Shown: positions 21,894 to 29,360, counted from the first letter of the stretch. The stretch is DNA of 34,659 nucleotides from an uncultured Clostridia bacterium (GCA_934155265.1 CAKPGU010000018.1:1-34659); one strand, 5' to 3'. Notes: generated by a model from the sequence alone, not told the origin. Made by a program: numbers and translations.

Positions 21894-22616
21894 ATGAGCA
21901 ATAGAAATAAAAAATTGAAAATAGTAAAACTTGTTGTATTTGTAGTAACAATACTTTTAATGATTGGAATGACAATATATTTGTTCCCTGTAATGAAAAA
22001 TCTATCTACTTATGAAGGTCAAATTGCATTTAAAGAAAAAGTAAATAATTCAGGCATATATGGATTTTTATCATTACTTGGTTTACAATTCGCACAAATA
22101 TTTCTAGTGGTATTACCAGGTGAACCATTAGAAATACTTGCAGGAATGTGCTATGGAGCAGTAGGAGGTACATTGTTTATATTCTTCTCTGTTGCATTAA
22201 CAACAACTGTGATTTTTTGGCTAACAAGAAAGTTTGGAAAAGAACTTATATATGATTCATTTGGAAGGGAAAAAATAGAGAAGATTGAAAATAGTAAAGT
22301 TTTTCAAAACCCTAAAAATATTGAATTTATATTTGCAATTTGCTTTGCTATAGTTGGAACTCCAAAGGATTTACTTACTTATATAGGAGCATTATTTCCA
22401 ATAAAACCATTAAGATTTATTATTATAGCTACATTTTGTAGATTTCCATCTATTATATCATCTACTATTGTTGGACAATATTTTTCTAGAGGAAATTGGA
22501 AGATAAGTATAATTGTATATTTAATTACTTTTGCATTTACATTTTTGATTATTGCTTTAGTAAAGTTTTTTGATAAGGAAAAGATTACAGAAAAAGCATT
22601 GAAAGAATTGAAATAA
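21894..22616 (+). CDS. TVP38/TMEM64-family (VTT domain) membrane protein
   Basis: A 240-residue integral membrane protein. The VTT/SNARE-associated domain shows LPGEPLEILAGMCYGAVGG and, later, GTPKDLLTYIGALFPI, the paired re-entrant-loop motifs of DedA-like proteins. DedA-superfamily members scramble or flip lipid carriers and affect envelope integrity; the precise role here is not known. It follows the amidase by 15 nt with ribosome binding site GGAAAGGA, completing the operon. The last codons lie in the left arm of the large inverted repeat. Confidence 0.88.
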   Translation: MSNRNKKLKIVKLVVFVVTILLMIGMTIYLFPVMKNLSTYEGQIAFKEKVNNSGIYGFLSLLGLQFAQIFLVVLPGEPLEILAGMCYGAVGGTLFIFFSVALTTTVIFWLTRKFGKELIYDSFGREKIEKIENSKVFQNPKNIEFIFAICFAIVGTPKDLLTYIGALFPIKPLRFIIIATFCRFPSIISSTIVGQYFSRGNWKISIIVYLITFAFTFLIIALVKFFDKEKITEKALKELK

Positions 22617-22889
22617 GTTACCAGTGGGGACACCCCTATTTGGTTAAAATCGTTACCAGTAGGGACACCCTTGTTACCAGTAGGGACACTCATTAATGGT
22701 AAAAACTTAGTATTTAAAATAGTTAATTAATAGATATAGATGTATCTATATTAATTATATTAATTTTTTAGTATACTTTTTACCATTAATGAGTGTCCCT
22801 ACTGGTAACAATGTCCCTACTGGTAACAAGGGTGTCCCTACTGGTAACGATTTTAACCAAATAGGGGTGTCCCCACTGGTAACTTATTT
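22611..22889. repeat. Large inverted-repeat element with seven 16-bp units
   Basis: The left arm (22611-22705) and right arm (22776-22889) are reverse complements, except that the right arm has one extra 18-bp unit. Each arm is built from GTTACCAGTRGGGACA: starts 22617, 22652 and 22673 on the left. On the right, reversed, copies lie at 22794-22809, 22812-22827, 22833-22848 and 22868-22883. The centre (22706-22775) is AT-rich with its own small palindrome (TATAGAT-GT-ATCTATA). It overlaps the VTT gene stop codon and contains no ORF of note. It may be a MITE/REP-like element or a structured RNA terminator. Confidence 0.85.
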
Positions 22890-22895
22890 GAACAA

Positions 22896-22924
22896 TTGAC
22901 AAATTATGTTAAATGTATTAAAAT
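22896..22924 (+). promoter_or_regulatory. Consensus promoter
   Basis: TTGACA (22896-22901), 17 bp, TAAAAT (22919-22924), just right of the inverted repeat. The leader to 23023 is about 95 nt and includes GAGTAAATACTC. Confidence 0.65.
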
Positions 22925-23022
22925 ATAAAAACACGAGTAAATACTCATTATATATATAGTAACCTTCATGTTTTCACTATAAGTGTTTATTATAAAATAA
23001 AAAATTTTAGGAGGAAAAACTT

Positions 23023-23373
23023 ATGAGCAATAATAGTATTAAGTTTTGTATGGTATTGTTATGCTTAATTTTTGATATTTTGGGGATAACTATATACTTA
23101 CATTCAGTATGCTTAAAAGGCAGACTTTATAGAAATTATAAAGAGTTGTTTAAAAATTTAAAAGTTCTTCATAAAGGACGGTATAAATTGTATTTTTGTG
23201 GAAAAAAGTCTGAAATAGATGAATATACTCAAATGATTGAAGAGTCGGCCAAAGTGTTATTAGATGTAGGAGAATATATGATTCAACAGAAACACTTTAA
23301 TAAAAGGAGGAACGAAGAAATAAAACAAATAATGGAACAGACAAAAGGATTACTAAAAACTCAAAAAAGTTAA
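23023..23373 (+). CDS. Small single-pass membrane protein, unknown
   Basis: A 116-residue protein with an N-terminal membrane helix (about 6-27, FCMVLLCLIFDILGITIYLHSV) and a basic, helical cytoplasmic part (EEIKQIMEQTKGLLKTQK at the end). It contains five cysteines. TTAGGAGG at 23008-23015 supports the start, and a promoter and terminator bracket it. No family recognised. Confidence 0.65.
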   Translation: MSNNSIKFCMVLLCLIFDILGITIYLHSVCLKGRLYRNYKELFKNLKVLHKGRYKLYFCGKKSEIDEYTQMIEESAKVLLDVGEYMIQQKHFNKRRNEEIKQIMEQTKGLLKTQKS

Positions 23374-23410
23374 AAAAGATTTATTTAAGAAGGTTGCTGA
23401 AATTATATCA

Positions 23411-23454
23411 AAAAATCGTGAATGGGAAAAATTTTTCTAATTTACGATTTTTTT
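23411..23454 (+). terminator. Intrinsic terminator
   Basis: AAAAATCGTGAA (23411-23422) pairs with TTTACGATTTTT (23441-23452), one G-T wobble, then further Ts. The following 95 bases to the tyrS promoter hold nothing I can identify. Confidence 0.75.
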
Positions 23455-23548
23455 AATATATTAAACAAATATAATTAATACAGTTGAAAGAGCTGGTAAG
23501 AACAAAAGACGATAATGCTGTCGTAACTATGTAAATTTAAAAAAATAA

Positions 23549-23577
23549 TTGCCAAAAAAAAGAGAATATGGTATAAT
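23549..23577 (+). promoter_or_regulatory. Promoter of tyrS
   Basis: TTGCCA (23549-23554), 17 bp, TATAAT (23572-23577) with TG one base upstream. The leader is only about 30 nt, so there is no room for a T-box. Confidence 0.7.
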
Positions 23578-23615
23578 ATGATAGAATTTAAGCGAGATTG
23601 AAAGGAGCAACACCA

Positions 23616-24839
23616 ATGACATTAGTAGAAGATTTAAAATGGAGAGGACTAATAAAAGACATATCAAGTCCAGAATTAGAAGAAAAATTAAACAAAGGTG
23701 GATTAACATTTTATATAGGAACAGACCCAACAGCAGACAGTTTGCATGTAGGGCATTTATCAAGTTTTTTAATTTCTAAAAGATTAAAAGAAGCAGGACA
23801 TCATCCAATTCTTTTAGTAGGTGGAGGAACAGGAATGATAGGAGATCCAAGGCCTACAACAGAAAGAGCTATGATAAGCAAAGAACAAGTTAAACATAAT
23901 TTTGAAAGTTTAAAAGCTCAAGTAGAGAAAATATTTGGATTTGAAGTAGTAAATAATAATGATTGGTATAAAGATATAAATGTAATTGATTTTTTAAGAG
24001 ATTATGGAAAATATTTTAATGTAAATTACATGTTAGACAAAGACATAATCAGAAGAAGATTAGATACAGGAATTACATATACAGAATTTTCTTATATGAT
24101 TTTACAAGCACTAGATTTTAAACATTTACACGAAAATAAAGGTGTAGATTTACAATGTGCTGGTTCAGATCAATGGGGAAATATTACAGCAGGAATAGAC
24201 TTAATAAGAAGAGCAACAGGTGATGAAGTATATGGATTCACAATGCCATTAGTAACAGATTCACAAGGAAAGAAATTTGGAAAGAGTGAAGGAAATGCTT
24301 TATGGCTTGATAAAACTAAAACATCAAGTTATAAATTGTATCAATTTTTTGTAAATGTTGAAGATAGTATGGTAATAGATTATCTAAAGATATATACATT
24401 TTTATCAAAAGAAGAAATTGAAGAATATGAAAAGAAAAACAATGAACATCCTGAACTAAGAGAAGCACATAAAGCTTTAGCAAGGGAGATAATTACATTT
24501 TTACATGGAAAAGAGGAATTTGATAGAGCTGAAAAATTAGCACAAAGTTTATTTAATAACAAATTTGATAATTTAACAAAACAAGATATAACAGATTTAT
24601 TTGATGAACAAGATATGAAAGATGTTGAATCAAATATTGGAATTGTTGATATGGTTGTAAATGTAGGTGCAGCATCTAGCAAAAGAGAAGCAAGAGAATT
24701 TGTACAAAGTGGTGCAGTATCAATTAATGGAGAAAAAGTAACTGATATTGCTACAACAATCACTGATGATATGTTTATAGATAATACATATATAATTATC
24801 AAAAGAGGTAAGAAAAATTATTATATAGGAAGAAAATAA
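23616..24839 (+). CDS. tyrS: Tyrosyl-tRNA synthetase
   Basis: A 407-residue class I synthetase that charges tRNA-Tyr. HIGH motif HVGH at 44-47 (GTDPTADSLHVGHLSSF), tyrosine-binding region YTEFSYMILQALDF and QCAGSDQWGNI, KMSKS equivalent KFGKS near residue 224, and a C-terminal S4 RNA-binding domain (SKREAREFVQSGAVSINGEKV). ATG 23616 lies 8 nt after AAAGGAG; the longer TTG start at 23598 overlaps that site. KFGKS marks the TyrS lineage common in Clostridia. Confidence 0.96.
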   Translation: MTLVEDLKWRGLIKDISSPELEEKLNKGGLTFYIGTDPTADSLHVGHLSSFLISKRLKEAGHHPILLVGGGTGMIGDPRPTTERAMISKEQVKHNFESLKAQVEKIFGFEVVNNNDWYKDINVIDFLRDYGKYFNVNYMLDKDIIRRRLDTGITYTEFSYMILQALDFKHLHENKGVDLQCAGSDQWGNITAGIDLIRRATGDEVYGFTMPLVTDSQGKKFGKSEGNALWLDKTKTSSYKLYQFFVNVEDSMVIDYLKIYTFLSKEEIEEYEKKNNEHPELREAHKALAREIITFLHGKEEFDRAEKLAQSLFNNKFDNLTKQDITDLFDEQDMKDVESNIGIVDMVVNVGAASSKREAREFVQSGAVSINGEKVTDIATTITDDMFIDNTYIIIKRGKKNYYIGRK

Positions 24840-24869
24840 AATAGAATAATAAAGAGGAGAGTGAGAAGA

Positions 24870-24962
24870 ATGAGTGAAGAACCGCGAGAAAATCCAAAGC
24901 TGAGAATGGATGAAAATATGAAAAATCAAAAAATGAAGCGAAGTTCTTCATTCATTTTTTGA
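24870..24962 (+). CDS. 30-codon leader ORF before mgtE
   Basis: The ORF starts MSEEPRENPKLRMDEN and ends SSSFIF, preceded by AAGAGGAGA (24851-24859), a good ribosome binding site at 10 nt. Its last third overlaps a terminator hairpin. The acidic, proline-containing N-terminus recalls leader peptides whose nascent chains destabilise ribosomes when Mg2+ is low (MgtL of enterobacteria), and Mg2+ transporter genes follow. The link is inference. It could instead be a chance ORF in the tyrS 3' region. Confidence 0.45.
   Translation: MSEEPRENPKLRMDENMKNQKMKRSSSFIF
24932..24960 (+). terminator. Terminator between tyrS and mgtE
   Basis: AATGAAG (24932-24938) pairs with CTTCATT (24946-24952) around CGAAGTT, followed by CATTTTTT; an A run before it extends the stem. 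No promoter is evident between it and mgtE at 25009, so mgtE transcription probably depends on readthrough. Confidence 0.7.
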
Positions 24963-25008
24963 CGTATTTTTTAATCCATTTCTAAAAACAAAAATAGGGG
25001 GAATAGAA

Positions 25009-26346
25009 ATGGAAATAGAAGAAATAAAAGAACTAATAGAAAACAAGAAATTTAATGAATTAAAGACAAAATTAGTAGACATGAATAGTGCTGATATATC
25101 AGAAATATTAGATGAGTTAGAAGATAAAGAAAGTGTAATAATCGTGTTTAGATTGCTTGCAAAAGAAAAAGCAGGAGAAACATTTTCTCATATGGAATCA
25201 GACATGAGAGAAAAACTAATTAATGATTTTACAGACAAAGAATTAAAAAATATATTAGATGAGCTATTCATGGATGATACTGTAGATTTAATTGAAGAAA
25301 TGCCTTCAAATGTGATTCCTAAAATATTAAGAGCAATACCTAAAGAAGATAGAAAAATAATAAATGAATTATTAAAATATCCAGAGGATAGTGCGGGAAG
25401 CATTATGACAACAGAATTTATCGATTTAAAAGAAGATATGACAGCAGAAGAAGCACTAAAAAGAGTCAGGAAAATAGGGGTAGATTCAGAAACAATATAT
25501 ACATGTTATGTATTGAGTTCAGAAAGAATATTAAAAGGTATTATTAATATAAAAGATATTTTATTAAGTAAAAAAGAAACCAAAATAGGAACATTAATGG
25601 AAACAAATATAATATCTGTAAATACACTAGAAGATCAAGAAGATGTTGCAAAAAAATTCGATAAATATGATTTTTATGCATTACCAGTAGTTGACCATGA
25701 AAATAGATTAGTTGGAATAATAACAGTAGATGATGCCATAAATGTATTACAAGACGAAGTAGAAGAAGACTTTGAAAAAATGGCAGCAATTACACCGACA
25801 GAAGATGGATATTTTCAAACATCAGTATTTAAACATGCTAAAAGTAGAATATTGTGGCTACTAATATTGATGCTATCATCTGCGTTCACAGGAAATATAT
25901 TGACAACATATGAAAATGCATTTGCAGCAGTCCCATTATTAGTTGCATTTATTCCTATGATAATGGGAACAGGAGGAAACTGTGGTTCACAGAGTTCAAC
26001 ACTTATAATTCGTGGACTTGCTACAGATGAAATAAAATTAAAAGATGTATTCAGAGTACTTTGGAAAGAGATTAGAGTTGCAATAGTTGTTGGAATTGCT
26101 TTAGCAATTGTAAATATGATAAGAATTATGATTCAATATCAAAACTTACAACTTGCAATAGTTTTAAGTATAACATTAACTGCAACAGTTATTGTGTCAA
26201 AAGTAATAGGATGTACATTGCCATTACTTGCAAAAAGATTAAAACTAGATCCTGCAATTATGGCTGCACCATTAATTACAACAGTAGTTGATGTATGTTC
26301 AATATTAGTGTATTTCCAAGTTGCGACACATATTATGGGACTTTAA
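25009..26346 (+). CDS. mgtE: Magnesium transporter MgtE, copy 1
   Basis: A 445-residue Mg2+ channel. Cytosolic N domain (about 1-130) with the superhelical MgtE_N pattern (ELLKYPEDSAGSIMTTEFI at its end). A pair of CBS domains (about 135-250; GTLMETNIISVNTLEDQEDV, ALPVVDHENRLVGIITVDD) senses Mg2+. A membrane domain (about 280-445) shows GTGGNCGSQSSTLIIRGLA, LDPAIMAAPLITTVVDVCSI with the pore Asp. All domains are complete. AGGGGGAA is the ribosome binding site. No M-box riboswitch is seen upstream; the short ORF and terminator take that place. Confidence 0.95.
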   Translation: MEIEEIKELIENKKFNELKTKLVDMNSADISEILDELEDKESVIIVFRLLAKEKAGETFSHMESDMREKLINDFTDKELKNILDELFMDDTVDLIEEMPSNVIPKILRAIPKEDRKIINELLKYPEDSAGSIMTTEFIDLKEDMTAEEALKRVRKIGVDSETIYTCYVLSSERILKGIINIKDILLSKKETKIGTLMETNIISVNTLEDQEDVAKKFDKYDFYALPVVDHENRLVGIITVDDAINVLQDEVEEDFEKMAAITPTEDGYFQTSVFKHAKSRILWLLILMLSSAFTGNILTTYENAFAAVPLLVAFIPMIMGTGGNCGSQSSTLIIRGLATDEIKLKDVFRVLWKEIRVAIVVGIALAIVNMIRIMIQYQNLQLAIVLSITLTATVIVSKVIGCTLPLLAKRLKLDPAIMAAPLITTVVDVCSILVYFQVATHIMGL

Positions 26347-26373
26347 TGATATTTCAAAGGGGTGAGATTAAAA

Positions 26374-27708
26374 ATGAATATAGAAGAAATAAAAGAATTA
26401 ATAGAAAATAAACAATTTACAGAATTAAAAAAAGAACTTAAGGACATGAAAAGTGCAGATGTATCAATGATATTAGATGAACTTGATAAAGAGCAAGCAG
26501 TTATCGTATTTAGATTATTATCAAAAGAAAAAGCAGGAATGGCATTTTCATATATGGAAACAGATATGAGAGAAAAGCTAATAAAAGACTTAACAGATGC
26601 AGAGTTGAAAAATGTATTAGATGAATTATTCATGGATGATACAGTAGATTTGATTGAAGAAATGCCATCAAATGTTGTAACAAGAATTTTGAAAAATGTA
26701 GACAAAAATGATAGAAAAATAATAAACGAATTATTGAAATATCCAGATGATAGTGCTGGAAGTATCATGACAACAGAATTCATAGACTTAAAAGAAAATA
26801 TGACAATTGAACAATCTTTAGATAGAATACGTCAAATAGGAACAGACTCAGAAACAATATATACATGTTATGTTTTAGATCAAAACAGGAAATTACAAGG
26901 AATTATAAGTATAAAAGAAATATTATTAGCAAAAGAAAATAGTTTAATTTCAGATAATATGGAAACAAATATCATATCTGTAAATACATTAGAAGATAAA
27001 GAAGAAGTAGCAAAGAAATTTGATAAATATGATTTATATGCTTTACCAGTAGTTGATAAAGAAAATAGGTTAGTTGGAATAGTAACAGTAGACGATGCTA
27101 TAAATGTATTACAAGATGAGGCAGAAGAAGACTTCGAGAAAATGGCTGCTATGGCACCAACAGAAGAAAGTTATTTTGAAACATCAGTATTTAAACATGC
27201 AAAAAATAGAATTGTATGGCTATTAGTATTGATGCTATCATCAGCAATAACAGGAACAATTATAACAAATTATGAAAATGCATTTGCAGCAGTACCATTG
27301 TTAGTAGCATTTATACCAATGTTAATGGACACAGGTGGAAACTGTGGATCACAAAGTTCAACATTAATAATAAGAGGTCTTGCAACAGATGAACTTGAAG
27401 TAAAAGATGTATTTAAAATTTTATGGAAGGAAGTAAGAATAGCAGTTTTAGTAGGATTATCATTAACACTTGTTAATGGACTTAGAATTTTTGCACAGTA
27501 CAAAAATTTGCAACTGGCATGTACAGTTGGATTAAGTATAACTGTTACTGTTATATTGTCTAAATCAATTGGTTGCTTATTACCTTTACTTGCTAAGAAA
27601 CTAAAGTTAGATCCTGCAATTATGGCTGCTCCTTTGATTACGACTATTGTTGATATTCTTTCAGTTTTAGTGTATTTTAATATTGCGACAGCAATTATGG
27701 GAATTTAA
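26374..27708 (+). CDS. mgtE: Magnesium transporter MgtE, copy 2
   Basis: A 444-residue paralogue of the preceding gene, collinear and very similar in the N domain, CBS pair and membrane domain (NIEEIKELIENKQ, KYPDDSAGSIMTTEFIDL, GGNCGSQSSTLIIRGLATDEL, PAIMAAPLITTIVDILSV). One visible difference lies at the pore entrance: MDTGGNCGSQ here against MGTGGNCGSQ in copy 1, adding an acidic residue. MgtE forms homodimers, so two paralogues could also form heterodimers (inference). ATG 26374 follows AAAGGGGTGA, 27 nt after copy 1, in the same operon. Confidence 0.94.
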   Translation: MNIEEIKELIENKQFTELKKELKDMKSADVSMILDELDKEQAVIVFRLLSKEKAGMAFSYMETDMREKLIKDLTDAELKNVLDELFMDDTVDLIEEMPSNVVTRILKNVDKNDRKIINELLKYPDDSAGSIMTTEFIDLKENMTIEQSLDRIRQIGTDSETIYTCYVLDQNRKLQGIISIKEILLAKENSLISDNMETNIISVNTLEDKEEVAKKFDKYDLYALPVVDKENRLVGIVTVDDAINVLQDEAEEDFEKMAAMAPTEESYFETSVFKHAKNRIVWLLVLMLSSAITGTIITNYENAFAAVPLLVAFIPMLMDTGGNCGSQSSTLIIRGLATDELEVKDVFKILWKEVRIAVLVGLSLTLVNGLRIFAQYKNLQLACTVGLSITVTVILSKSIGCLLPLLAKKLKLDPAIMAAPLITTIVDILSVLVYFNIATAIMGI

Positions 27709-27754
27709 AATTACAAGAAGTTATAATAAGTTTCAAATTAAAACCTCAAATTCT

Positions 27755-28009
27755 GTTACAGGTTAATGGTTTATTTAAAACTAATATAAAGAAAGACTTG
27801 AAATATAAGCTTTGAATGAAATGACGAATGTGCATGGAGAAATTTTAGAAATTCTATGCAGATTTATGGAAAGAGTTCACGAGAGTGGAAGGGTGCCATA
27901 AATAAAATTAGAATTTCTTGAATTTCATAATAAGCCGAGGAATGTAATGAAAAGCTTATATTTCAAGTCTTTCTTATAAAAAGTTAATCAAAAACCATTA
28001 ATCTGTAAC
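27755..28009. repeat. Outer inverted repeat enclosing hairpin element B
   Basis: GTTACAGGTTAATGGTTT (27755-27772) and AAACCATTAATCTGTAAC (27992-28009) are reverse complements with one mismatch. They bracket the hairpin copy B almost symmetrically. The whole may be a nested insertion or one long stem that ends mgtE transcription. The region has no other gene. Confidence 0.65.
27794..27969 (+). repeat. 176-bp hairpin repeat element, copy B
   Basis: Same length as copy A and opposite in orientation. Terminal arms AAAGACTTGAAATATAAGCTTT (from 27792) and AAAGCTTATATTTCAAGTCTTT are perfect reverse complements. Inner arms: GAAATTTTAGAAATTCT with AGAATTTCTTGAATTTC, and ATTTATGG with CCATAAAT. The apical part AAAGAGTTCACGAGAG, TGGAAGGG is shared exactly with copy A. 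Bases 27821-27901 encode a 26-codon ORF (MTNVHGEILEIL...MERVHESGR) aligning with copy A at 22 of 26 residues. Confidence 0.8.
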
Positions 28010-28037
28010 CAAATTTTGGAAAATTAACATAAATGTA

Positions 28038-28066
28038 TTGACAAAAGTTTGATATTTTAGTACAAT
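28038..28066 (+). promoter_or_regulatory. Consensus promoter of the acetyltransferase operon
   Basis: TTGACA (28038-28043), 17 bp, TACAAT (28061-28066). It gives a leader of about 180 nt before TTG 28252, containing a tiny ORF and a strong terminator. Confidence 0.75.
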
Positions 28067-28138
28067 AAAAAATATATTTAAGAGTATATCTAAGAAATAA
28101 ATAAATTTTGAGCGATATAGGATAACCTAAAAGGATAT

Positions 28139-28168
28139 ATGGTTATTTACACGATGTATAGATTTTAA
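28139..28168 (+). CDS. Nine-codon leader peptide (putative)
   Basis: The ORF MVIYTMYRF has an upstream AAAAGGA (3 nt spacing, tight). ATAACC (28122-28127) and GGTTAT (28141-28146) can pair, holding its ribosome binding site in a loop. Its stop codon overlaps the 5' arm of the terminator at 28167, so a ribosome held here would keep the terminator from forming. That is the design of drug-inducible leaders before resistance genes (inference). Confidence 0.45.
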   Translation: MVIYTMYRF

Positions 28169-28219
28169 AGTCTTGCAAAGGAGTCTTAATAAATAAGATT
28201 TCTTTGTGAGATTTTTTTT
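28167..28219 (+). terminator. Leader attenuator
   Basis: A 21-bp stem with no unpaired base: AAAGTCTTGCAAAGGAGTCTT (28167-28187; one 20-nt core plus a base) with AAGATTTCTTTGTGAGATTT and a further T (28195-28215), including several G-T wobbles. The loop is AATAAAT and the T run reaches 28219. It lies inside the leader of the operon, so transcription must be regulated at this point. Confidence 0.8.
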
Positions 28220-28251
28220 ATGATATATATAAATAGAGGGAGGAAATAATA

Positions 28252-28761
28252 TTGAATGGAATTAAAATAAGAAGGGCAACTATAGAAGATGTTTTTGCTA
28301 TTTCAACTATTAAAATAGAAGGCTGGCAAACTGCATATAAAAACATTATAAATGAAGAATATCTAAAAAACATGAGCATTGAGAAAATAATAGAAAAGAA
28401 TAAGAATAATTTTGAAAGATATCCATTTATTGTAGCAGAATCTAATAATGAAATTGTTGGATTTTGTAGTTACAGTTTTGAAAAAGCAGAAGAGAATAGT
28501 GATTGTGAATTAAGAGGTATATATTTAAAAACTAATATGAAAAGATGCGGAATTGGAAGAAAACTTATAAACTATGTAAAAAGAGAATTTAGAAAAGCTA
28601 ATAAACAAAAAATGATATTATGGTGTTTAAAAGAAAATTATCCATCAAGAAAATTTTATGAAGCAATGGGAGGGAGAGAAGCTCAAATAAAAAATACAGA
28701 AATTGGTGGAAATGAATATGAAATTATTTCTTACTTATTTAATTTGAAAAAAGATATTTAG
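28252..28761 (+). CDS. GNAT-family N-acetyltransferase
   Basis: A 169-residue acetyl-CoA-dependent transferase. N-terminal IKIRRATIEDVFAISTI, then VAESNNEIVGFCSY (strand 4), CELRGIYLKTNMKRCGIGRKLI (motif A with the R..G.G pyrophosphate loop) and LWCLKENYPSRKFYEAMGG (motif B). The start is TTG 28252 after GGGAGGAA; the ATG at 28256 is out of frame and closes quickly. First gene of a three-gene operon with two other transferase-like genes. The attenuated leader suggests inducible detoxification or drug modification, but the substrate is unknown. Confidence 0.88.
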   Translation: MNGIKIRRATIEDVFAISTIKIEGWQTAYKNIINEEYLKNMSIEKIIEKNKNNFERYPFIVAESNNEIVGFCSYSFEKAEENSDCELRGIYLKTNMKRCGIGRKLINYVKREFRKANKQKMILWCLKENYPSRKFYEAMGGREAQIKNTEIGGNEYEIISYLFNLKKDI

Positions 28762-28780
28762 AAGAAATGAGGTGAAAACA

Positions 28781-29344
28781 ATGCCAAAGTTTATAATGAT
28801 AGTTGGTCCACAAGCAGTAGGCAAAATGACAGTTGGACAAGAATTATCGAAAATAACAAATTTAAAATTATTACATAATCATATGACAATAGAATTATTA
28901 ACTAAAATATTTGATTATAGTAAAGAGTCTTATACAAAACTTAATTTAGATTTTAGAACACAAATATTTGAAGAATTTTCAAAAAGTAAAGAATATGGAA
29001 TAATTTTTACTTGTTGTTTTGATTTTGATGTTAAAGAAGAATGGAAAATAATTGAAAAATGGAGAAATATTTTTAAAGAAAAAGGTGGAGAATGCTATTT
29101 TGTTGAATTAGAAACAACTTTAGAAGAAAGATTACGAAGAAACAAAACAAATAATAGGCTAATTCATAAACCATCAAAAAGAGATTTTGAATGGAGCGAA
29201 AATGATATTATAAAATCTACAAAAAAACATAGACTGAATTCTTATCCTAATGAAATACCATTTGAAAATTATTATAGAATCGATAATACTAATATATCGG
29301 CAGAAGAAACTGCAAAATTAATAAAAGAAAAATTTGATTTATAG
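28781..29344 (+). CDS. P-loop nucleotide kinase-like protein
   Basis: A 187-residue P-loop NTPase. Walker A IVGPQAVGKMTVG (G....GKMT) is at the N-terminus, followed by LLHNHMTIELL, FTCCFDFDV as the Walker B-like strand, and a LID-like arginine region (EERLRRNKTNNRLIHKPSKRD). The layout matches shikimate/adenylate kinase-like small-molecule kinases. ATG 28781 lies after AGGTGA; an in-frame GTG at 28772 overlaps it. Between two GNAT genes, a role in modifying the same small molecule is plausible. Confidence 0.8.
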   Translation: MPKFIMIVGPQAVGKMTVGQELSKITNLKLLHNHMTIELLTKIFDYSKESYTKLNLDFRTQIFEEFSKSKEYGIIFTCCFDFDVKEEWKIIEKWRNIFKEKGGECYFVELETTLEERLRRNKTNNRLIHKPSKRDFEWSENDIIKSTKKHRLNSYPNEIPFENYYRIDNTNISAEETAKLIKEKFDL

Positions 29345-29360
29345 AAAGAAGGAATAATAT

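Noticed and set aside
22611..22889. CRISPR array
   Set aside because: The repeats are inverted and lie in two facing arms, spacers are 2-19 bp and unequal, and there are no cas genes.
23455..23615. T-box leader upstream of tyrS
   Set aside because: The tyrS promoter leaves a leader of about 30 nt, and no AGGGUGGNACCGCG motif or specifier stem is present.
24840..25008. M-box (ykoK) riboswitch for mgtE
   Set aside because: The interval is too short and lacks the M-box core; only a short ORF and a simple terminator are seen.
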